From contig JAEXFN010000043.1 of the NCBI GenBank assembly GCA_023400055.1, positions 1-61,144 of the forward strand: a stretch of DNA of 61,144 nt, in the 5' to 3' direction. Source of the DNA: Bacillota bacterium (GTDB lineage Bacteria > Bacillota > UBA4882 > UBA8346). The notes below the pieces were generated by a model, which saw nothing but the letters and a program-made list of their open reading frames with translations, searched no databases and was not told the origin of the DNA. Position numbers and translations under genes: made by a program. Below, in pieces: positions 55,297 through 61,144 of the stretch (the first letter of the stretch is position 1; the number at the start of each line of letters is the position of its first letter).

Positions 55297-56997
55297 TTAG
55301 CGGGACAGGATCTCTATGGTAACCTGGGCATCGCCGATGAGATAGTAATTAAGATTTGCTTTTAATTGCTCGGTCAACGGCGCTTTGTCTGAATCGCCCG
55401 CCGGTTTTACGCTGCCGGGATACTCAAGGACCAGTTGCCGGCTGGTCGGCGAATTCAAATATTTGGCGACTAATTTCTCCAGTGAATCGACACTGGCGTA
55501 ATCGACTTTGAACGACTCTTTCTTCGCGGAGTCGCTGTCTTCCAGATTGCCTTGCTTATTTCCGCCGCGGACAGTCAGGGAAAGCTTGCCGGATTCAAGA
55601 TTGTCGGGCAGTTTCACTTCCAGCGGGACGGTCAGATTTTCACCGCGGAAGGTGTGCAGCGTCGCTTGGAGTGTAATCGTCTCGCCAGGCCTGAAGCTTT
55701 GCTTCTGCGTTTCCAACTTGATGATCCGCGCCGTCGCCTGCCGGTTCTGAATCTCGACATCGACTTTGACCGAGTGAATCGCGGCCGCCTTGAACTCATT
55801 GACGGCTAAAATCTCCAAAATATTACGCAGATCGCCCAAACTGGCCAGCGCGATATCTTTGCCGCAAAATAGATTTTCGCGGGTAATCGGCGCCGGCAAG
55901 GCATCCGTCTCAATTTTCAAAGTAACTTTGGCGGTTCCGCCCCCGACCCGATCGATGGTCTGGTCGATAGCATCGGTAACCCCGGAACACATTAAATCGC
56001 GGTACAGTTGTTCATTGCGGATTACCTGAAAATTCGTGGTCCGGAATAGTTTGCGGTCCAAGTCGGTAACCGTTACCGTTACCGGTATGAGTTGGGGCGG
56101 TTCCGACAGATACCCCATGATTCCCGCCTGTCGATCCTGAGCCACCCGTCCGATAGGCTGTAACGGAACGCCGAGCTTAAAAGACATGACCGGACTTTTG
56201 ATCGTATCAAGAATATAGGCTTGTAACGCCAAATAATCCACTTCGCCCTTGTTGACAAAAGGATGGCCGAAGGCCAGGAACCTCTGTTTATCCATCCAGG
56301 TCAAGGTCCCGATCGCCGCCACCTGGTAATCGCCGGAAACCATTTGAACCGCGATGGCGCTTCCTGGTTTCAAAGGATCGCCGCTCTTCCTGGCCTGGGC
56401 TATTACGGCGGGCGTCAATACGGTTTTCAAACCATAACCGTTGAACGAATGGTGCAACATCTCATAGGCCCGTTGCCCCATGCCGCTAATCATGACTGGG
56501 GTGGCGACCGGTACGAATTGCGGCGGCGCTTTCATAACATTCCGAGATAAACCTGAAAAATCTTGGCTGCCGCCGGATACCAGTTTCAACATGGCATCTA
56601 TCGGGGTAACCAAAGCCAGAAAGGGATCGGCGTTTTCAAAACCGAAGCTGATGGCGCCGAGCAACTTTTTATCGACATAAACCGGACTGCCGCTCATCCC
56701 GGCGGAAAGACCGCCGTTTTCTTGGAGGAGCTTACCGGAGAGTTTGACCAGAATCAATTGGCCTTTGCCGAGATTGTTTTCGACCGTTGATAAAACAGTG
56801 ACGTCGAAAGGCTCGACCTTCGTCCCTTCAAAGACCGAATAACCGACGCCCTTTAATCCCGGCCGAAGCTGATCCATCGGGAAAAACTTGGTCTGCGCCT
56901 GTGCCGCCAGGGATAGCGGAGCGACAGCCACAAATACCAATATGTAAAAACATAACCAGATAAAACCTTTACGGCCGAACACGCGACCACTCCTCAT
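55297..56997 (-). CDS. SpoIVB-type serine peptidase (family S55) envelope protein
   Basis: About 566 residues from the ATG at 56997; the frame reaches 57144 and the start is uncertain. A signal peptide (MRSGRVFGRKGFIWLCFYIL) is followed by an S55 peptidase domain (about 40-260) with PGLKGVGYSVFEGT and the probable catalytic Ser in GLSAGMSGSPVYV. A C-terminal region of about 300 residues is beta-rich. SpoIVB itself has a PDZ domain before S55; none is visible. Its position before tamB in an envelope cluster suggests a periplasmic maturation or signalling protease rather than a sporulation protein (inference). Confidence 0.82.
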   Translation of the reverse strand: MRSGRVFGRKGFIWLCFYILVFVAVAPLSLAAQAQTKFFPMDQLRPGLKGVGYSVFEGTKVEPFDVTVLSTVENNLGKGQLILVKLSGKLLQENGGLSAGMSGSPVYVDKKLLGAISFGFENADPFLALVTPIDAMLKLVSGGSQDFSGLSRNVMKAPPQFVPVATPVMISGMGQRAYEMLHHSFNGYGLKTVLTPAVIAQARKSGDPLKPGSAIAVQMVSGDYQVAAIGTLTWMDKQRFLAFGHPFVNKGEVDYLALQAYILDTIKSPVMSFKLGVPLQPIGRVAQDRQAGIMGYLSEPPQLIPVTVTVTDLDRKLFRTTNFQVIRNEQLYRDLMCSGVTDAIDQTIDRVGGGTAKVTLKIETDALPAPITRENLFCGKDIALASLGDLRNILEILAVNEFKAAAIHSVKVDVEIQNRQATARIIKLETQKQSFRPGETITLQATLHTFRGENLTVPLEVKLPDNLESGKLSLTVRGGNKQGNLEDSDSAKKESFKVDYASVDSLEKLVAKYLNSPTSRQLVLEYPGSVKPAGDSDKAPLTEQLKANLNYYLIGDAQVTIEILSR

Positions 56998-57333
56998 CCA
57001 AGTTGTTCCCGATTTCATTTTAAGCTCGCGAGCTTCTGAAGTTCCTTTACCACCCGTAGAATTGTGACCGATTTCGGGCACCATCCGTATTTCTTTTATT
57101 CCGATGATGGAATATATTCGGCTAGGCCGGGTTAAATCCTGCAAAAAATTGCTCGGTCCGGCAAAGGTAGTTCTACTAAAAAAGAAACGCAGGGAGCGGC
57201 CGAGAGTTGCATGAATCCCACAATATTATTTAATTTTTCCACCCTTAGCATTTGACGGCAGCCGCGGAAATCCCCCGATCATTTGCATAAATTACCATGA
57301 ATTGAAACCACTTTCCCAATTTTAGCGGTGGAT

Positions 57334-58260
57334 TTATCGGGACGCCACCTCTCGCTCGCGGATCGCATCCAGAATCCACTCGAATACCCGCTCTTTTTGC
57401 GGATTTAAAGCCACGGTCAAGTTATGGTGTCCGCCGGAAAAAGCAATCAGCCGCTTTTCCGACTCCGGCAACCGACTTAGAGAATGAAAATAATGGTGGG
57501 CGCCGCCGGGCCGGACCATTTGGTCCTCATCCGCCTGAATGATTACGATGGGTCTCGTCATCACGGGCCCGGTCCGGCGGGACGCGACGGCGATCCGCAC
57601 CAATTGGGCCACGGCGGAGGTGGGGAGCACCGGATACCAGTAGCCGTGCATCCATTCCGGCAGCGGGCCCATGGCGAAGCGAGGCATCAGCCAGCGTACC
57701 GGAGGCAAGCGGGTGACGCCGGCCAGCGGATTGGCGATCTCAAAACAAGGCGCGCATAAGATCAGTTGCTGGATCAGATTGGGAAAGGCCTGGGCCAACA
57801 GGACAGCCAGGCTTCCGCCCATGCTTTCGCCGACGATCACCACGCTGCGTCCGCTCAGAGCGGCAATCGCCAGACCTTGGCGCGCCGCCGCCCACCAATC
57901 CTCAGCGGTAGAACAGGCGAAATCCTCGACCCGGGTGCCATGCCCCGCCAACCGCGGACCGACCACGTTCAGTCCTGTGCGATGTAACCTCTCACCCAGC
58001 TCGCGCATTTCAAAGGGGCAGGCCGACCAGCCGTGCAGCAACAAAACCGCGCGATCGGTCACCCGGTCGTGATCGAGATAAAAATTGCGTTGTTCGGACC
58101 GGGCATTGGCCTTCTCACACTCGGGATGATGATAAGCTTCATCCGCCAGGCGGCGGGCCAACGCCAATCGTTGGCGTTCGTCGCCGGCTAGCGCTGTCTC
58201 GATCTGCTCTTCCCACGACGGATTCAAAAACTCCGGCCGACTGAAAGCTTTGGAAAGCAT
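57334..58260 (-). CDS. Alpha/beta-hydrolase fold esterase (Est30/monoglyceride-lipase-like)
   Basis: About 308 residues from the ATG at 58260 (after GGGGTGATCAGG); a longer frame overlaps the LysR gene. The oxyanion motif LLHGWSACP (near 91) and nucleophile elbow VGESMGGS (near 157) are clear, with an acid in QADEDQMV and the His in SGGHHN near the C terminus. No signal peptide. The family cleaves small esters or monoacylglycerols; the substrate is unknown. It lies downstream of, and in the same direction as, the LysR gene. Confidence 0.85.
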   Translation of the reverse strand: MLSKAFSRPEFLNPSWEEQIETALAGDERQRLALARRLADEAYHHPECEKANARSEQRNFYLDHDRVTDRAVLLLHGWSACPFEMRELGERLHRTGLNVVGPRLAGHGTRVEDFACSTAEDWWAAARQGLAIAALSGRSVVIVGESMGGSLAVLLAQAFPNLIQQLILCAPCFEIANPLAGVTRLPPVRWLMPRFAMGPLPEWMHGYWYPVLPTSAVAQLVRIAVASRRTGPVMTRPIVIIQADEDQMVRPGGAHHYFHSLSRLPESEKRLIAFSGGHHNLTVALNPQKERVFEWILDAIREREVASR

Positions 58261-58394
58261 CCTGATCACCCCAAACTCCGTTTGCTCGCCGCTCTTATGC
58301 CAATTAGACGATGGCCACCGCAAGAATGGTTCCGTTTCATTATCCCTCGCACCCGGTAAACCCGGCACCGGACAAGGACGGTTTTTTCCCATCC

Positions 58395-59279
58395 CTACCG
58401 TAACTGTTCGTGCGCCAAGGCGATAAACGCGCGCAGGGGCGGCGAGAGCCATTTATCTTTGTGATAGACCAGCTGCGTCTGCATGGCAAACTCCGGTCCC
58501 CGCCACGGCAATTCCACCAGATGACCCTGGGCCAGCTCGGCGGCAACGGCGATCCGTGGCAGCAACGTAATCCCCATTCCATCCATGGCAAACTGTTTGA
58601 TCGTCTGCAGGCTGCCCGTTTCCAGAACCGAGTGCGGCTTTACCCCGACTTGCGCCAATATCGACTCCAGCGCCTTCCGGTAACTGCAGCCGGCTTCAGT
58701 CAAAATCATCGCTGCCCCGGCCAAATCCTCCGGGCGGACCTGGGGACGGCCGGCGAACGGGTGGCCGGGCGCCGCCAGCAGCGCCATGGGCTCCGGGAAT
58801 TGCAATTCCGCGACCAGATCCGGCGCCACGATGGCCTGATCCAGATAAAAGGCCACATCGATCTGGTTCTCCCACAGCATTCGATGAAAGTCCGCGCAAT
58901 TGCCGATCTTCAGCGCGATCTCCACTTCCGGATAACGGCGCCGGTACTCCTTGACCAGCTCCGGCAGGCGGATCACACCCAACGATTCCACCGCTCCGAT
59001 GGCCAGCAGCCCCCGCAACTGCTCCCCTACCGCTACGGCCTGGTGCGCTTCCGCGCAAAGCCGCAGGATCGGTTGAGCATACTCTAAAAGCTTGGCGCCG
59101 GCGGCGGTCAGCGCCACATTGCGGCCCAGCCGTTCGAAAAGACGGGTGCCCAGCTCCTGCTCGAACAGTTGAATCTGGGTGGTAATGGTCGATTGCGCAT
59201 ACCCCAGCTCCTGCGCGGCCTGGGTAAAGCTGCCCAGCCGGGCGATGGCGGCAAAGGTCTGCAACTGCTTGATTTCCAT
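58395..59279 (-). CDS. LysR-family transcription regulator
   Basis: 294 residues from the ATG at 59279 (MEIKQLQTFAAIARLGSFTQAA, after GAGG). An N-terminal winged helix-turn-helix (about 1-60) is followed by a substrate-binding domain (about 90-290). It is transcribed divergently from the EamA transporter gene, the usual arrangement for a LysR regulator and its target. Confidence 0.93.
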   Translation of the reverse strand: MEIKQLQTFAAIARLGSFTQAAQELGYAQSTITTQIQLFEQELGTRLFERLGRNVALTAAGAKLLEYAQPILRLCAEAHQAVAVGEQLRGLLAIGAVESLGVIRLPELVKEYRRRYPEVEIALKIGNCADFHRMLWENQIDVAFYLDQAIVAPDLVAELQFPEPMALLAAPGHPFAGRPQVRPEDLAGAAMILTEAGCSYRKALESILAQVGVKPHSVLETGSLQTIKQFAMDGMGITLLPRIAVAAELAQGHLVELPWRGPEFAMQTQLVYHKDKWLSPPLRAFIALAHEQLR

Positions 59280-59351
59280 GGCCGAAACCTCGTTATCAAG
59301 ATAAGCGAATGAATGCTTCGAAATTATCAATTTTACCAATTGGATATTTCT

Positions 59352-59361
59352 ATGATATCAT
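59352..59361. promoter_or_regulatory. Palindrome in LysR-EamA divergent spacer
   Basis: A perfect 10-bp palindrome (ATGATATCAT) in an AT-rich 127-bp spacer is a plausible LysR operator, between the divergent start codons. Confidence 0.4.
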
Positions 59362-59406
59362 GATTGCTAATTAAATGCGATCATTTCCAACAAGGAGTCA
59401 AACCAA

Positions 59407-60366
59407 ATGATGCAATCGTTACCGGACCGAAAAACAGCTTCTTTTCCATGGACGGCACTCATTACGACCTTAGTGTTGTGGTCTTCCGCCTTCGTAGGGA
59501 TCCGGGCGGCCCTACACGATTATTCCCCGTTTCAATTGGCATTGCTGCGTTACCTTACCGCTTCCGCCTGCCTACTGGCGGTGGCTTTCGGCAAGAGAAT
59601 CCGCCTCCCGGAGCTTTCAGATTTGATCCCCCTGATAATATTGGGGTTCGTAGGCATCGGCGGCTATAACATCGCGCTCAATTACGGCGAGAAGTCGGTC
59701 ACCGCGGCGTCGGCCAGCCTGATAGTGAATACCGCGCCCATCTTCACCTTAATCTTCTCGGCGGTCTTTTTAAAAGAAAAAGTGCGCTGGCTGGGCTGGC
59801 TGGGGATGCTGGTCAGTTTCGGCGGGGTCAGCCTGATCGCCCTCCAAGAAGGTCCGGCGCTGACTTTTTCCCATGGAATCTGGGTGATTCTCGCTGCCGC
59901 CGTCTGCCATAGCATTTATATCATCGCCCAGAAGCCGTTGCTCAAGAAATACTCGAGCCTCGAAGTCACCGCCTACGCGATCTGGTTCGGCACCATATTG
60001 CTGCTGCCTTTTATCAATCATCTGCTTAGCAATATTCGTCAGGCTCCGCTCCCTTCGACTCTGGCCGTGATCTATCTCGGCATTTTTCCGGGAGCCATCG
60101 CCTATTTCAGTTGGTCATCGGTATTAGCGAAGCTGCCGGCCGCCAAAGCGGCCTCGTTTTTATTCCTGATCCCGCTGATCACCGCGCTCATCGGACTGCT
60201 CTGGCTGCATGAGATCCCGAAGACTCTGGCCGGGATCGGCGGCCTGTTGGCCATCGGCGGCGTGATGATGACCAATCGCAGTGCGAAACATAAGCGGCTG
60301 AAGCCGGGCGAGACTCTTGACAATTCGCGGGAGTCCGGCGGTACGGCCATTGACAACTTCCGGTAG
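59407..60366 (+). CDS. EamA/DMT family transporter
   Basis: 319 residues with ten predicted membrane helices in two EamA repeats (about 15-145 and 155-290), as in drug/metabolite exporters such as RhaT/YdcZ-like proteins. The ATG follows AAGGAG at nine bases. A polar C-terminal tail follows the last helix. The substrate is unknown; regulation by the divergent LysR is likely. A terminator lies 115 bp downstream. Confidence 0.92.
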   Translation: MMQSLPDRKTASFPWTALITTLVLWSSAFVGIRAALHDYSPFQLALLRYLTASACLLAVAFGKRIRLPELSDLIPLIILGFVGIGGYNIALNYGEKSVTAASASLIVNTAPIFTLIFSAVFLKEKVRWLGWLGMLVSFGGVSLIALQEGPALTFSHGIWVILAAAVCHSIYIIAQKPLLKKYSSLEVTAYAIWFGTILLLPFINHLLSNIRQAPLPSTLAVIYLGIFPGAIAYFSWSSVLAKLPAAKAASFLFLIPLITALIGLLWLHEIPKTLAGIGGLLAIGGVMMTNRSAKHKRLKPGETLDNSRESGGTAIDNFR

Positions 60367-60479
60367 CCGACATCGATTCCGAAAATGCCGAGAAGGGTCG
60401 CGCAACATCCTCCTTATTTTTATTGCATCCGTAATCTTCAGCGGCGGTCATCGCCGCATCTTATTCGATAGCTCCAAAC

Positions 60480-60506
60480 AGAACGGCGGTGACCGCCGTT
60501 CTTTCT
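60480..60506 (+). terminator. Rho-independent terminator after EamA gene
   Basis: AGAACGGCGGT pairs perfectly with ACCGCCGTTCT around one base and is followed by TTTCTT on the plus strand. A weaker GC stem sits about 40 bp upstream. Confidence 0.82.
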
Positions 60507-60572
60507 TATGTTACTGATGAAACAATGGCAATAACCGCGACACTTCATTTACTTATTAAATATGGTGCGGCA

Positions 60573-60710
60573 GTTACTGAAACAGTTTATTCTGTTACCG
60601 AAACAGTTCATTTAGTTACTGAAATAGTTCACTCTGTTACTGAACTAGCTCATCCTGTTACTGAACTAGCTCATCCTGTTACTGAACTAGTTCATTCTGT
60701 TATTAAATGA
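60573..60710. repeat. 21-bp tandem repeat array, copy 3
   Basis: Six 21-bp units (60573, 60594, 60615, 60636, 60657, 60678) of type GTTACTGAACTAGCTCATCCT plus a partial seventh. In reverse complement the units match the arrays at 1-120 and 31339-31516. On the plus strand they read as a 7-residue repeat (V-T-E-x-x-H-x) within a 73-residue open frame that begins inside the terminator; I judge this to be incidental. The stretch 60507-60798 holds no gene. Confidence 0.88.
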
Positions 60711-60798
60711 AGTACGGCGGTAATCGCCATAGTCTGTTCAGCTATTAAATGGACCGCGGTGGTTACTGCCGTAGTCAAAACCGGAAACTCACTCTAGC

Positions 60799-61144
60799 CT
60801 ACCAGTATAACCGCCAGTCCTTCAACAACCGCACCAGCGCCTCAAAGTAATAATAATCGCCCCAGATGTTGCATTCGTCGACCCCTTCGCCCGAAGGTTT
60901 GTTGTAAACGGCGTGGCGCAGGATCCCGTTGGAGTGTTTCAACTCGGCCGTGGTATAGGCCTCGGTCAGCGATTGGACCATCGCCAGGGCGGCGTTTTCG
61001 TACACGGTGCGATATTGGTGGGTTAACGGCAAGGTTTTGGCGAATTCCAGCAGCCCGCAAGCGGCGATCGCCGCCGCCGAGCTGTCCCGTTCCTCATTCC
61101 CCGCGGTAAAGATGAGATCCCAGTAGCAGACGTTATCCTCCGGC
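60799..61144 (-). CDS. GH88 family unsaturated glucuronyl hydrolase, C-terminal part
   Basis: The 3' end of a minus-strand gene; the 5' part lies beyond the window. The visible 114 residues end in GVDECNIWGDYYYFEALVR and contain DSSAAAIAACGLLEF, both typical of the (alpha/alpha)6 barrel of GH88 hydrolases, which remove unsaturated uronic acids left by polysaccharide lyases. The frame is open to the window edge, starting at CCG GAG GAT. It suggests further uronic-acid polysaccharide breakdown genes beyond the edge. Confidence 0.85.
   Translation of the reverse strand, partial: PEDNVCYWDLIFTAGNEERDSSAAAIAACGLLEFAKTLPLTHQYRTVYENAALAMVQSLTEAYTTAELKHSNGILRHAVYNKPSGEGVDECNIWGDYYYFEALVRLLKDWRLYW

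Noticed and set aside
60489..60710. 73-residue heptad-repeat protein
   Set aside because: The frame starts inside a terminator and follows the repeat array; the sister array at 31339 is not coding.

Overview
The window looks like a chromosomal segment of a diderm (two-membrane) member of the Bacillota, plausibly a Limnochordia/Hydrogenispora-like bacterium; that placement is inference. The support is a mixture of genes: YesM/YesN two-component regulators, LplA/LplB/YtcP-type sugar uptake, YhaM, YprB, MtaB and a SpoIVB-type S55 protease are typical of Bacillota, while lptA-lptC-lptD-lptF, lpxD, ompH, bamA and tamB homologues show an LPS-type outer membrane. Almost every gene lies on the minus strand.

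Region 1 (about 0.26-31 kb) is a large glucuronoxylan-utilisation locus. Secreted enzymes are a GH10 xylanase (CBM22-GH10-CBM9-CBM9), a GH30 enzyme with a CBM9, a GH30 lipoprotein, a lipoprotein with two carbohydrate-binding jelly rolls, and a stand-alone CBM22 protein. Two tandem paralogous predicted outer-membrane barrels probably let oligosaccharides into the periplasm. Two nearly identical solute-binding proteins and one permease pair then import aldouronates and xylo-oligosaccharides. Inside the cell a GH67 alpha-glucuronidase, a GH8 reducing-end exo-oligoxylanase, an acetylesterase and a GH2 enzyme finish the breakdown. Control is probably by a response regulator - histidine kinase - response regulator trio (25990-30992). 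The uptake operon is preceded by two near-identical promoters separated by a hairpin. No beta-xylosidase, xylose-catabolic gene or ABC ATPase is in the window.

Region 2 (about 31-32.3 kb) is a 1.3-kb non-coding stretch holding a phased 21-bp repeat array and several strong hairpins.

Region 3 (32.3-57 kb) is housekeeping and envelope biogenesis on the minus strand. Read in the direction of transcription it runs S55 protease, TamB, a sigma factor, a membrane protein, BamA, an unknown barrel protein, OmpH, a coiled-coil protein, a second OmpH, LpxD, a terminator, LptF/G, LptD, LptC, a multi-repeat LptA, then YprB, YhaM, a membrane protein, MtaB, HinT and RpsU. Many of these genes use TTG or GTG starts with good ribosome-binding sites.

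Region 4 (57-61 kb) holds an alpha/beta hydrolase, a LysR regulator divergent from an EamA transporter, another 21-bp repeat array, and the 3' end of a GH88 unsaturated-glucuronyl hydrolase cut by the window edge.

The most unusual signals are the 21-bp (two helical turns) AGCT-centred repeat family at three intergenic sites, the twin barrel proteins inside a xylan locus, the concatenated LptA, and the barrel protein of unknown family next to BamA. I found no rRNA, tRNA, CRISPR array, intact transposon or defence system.
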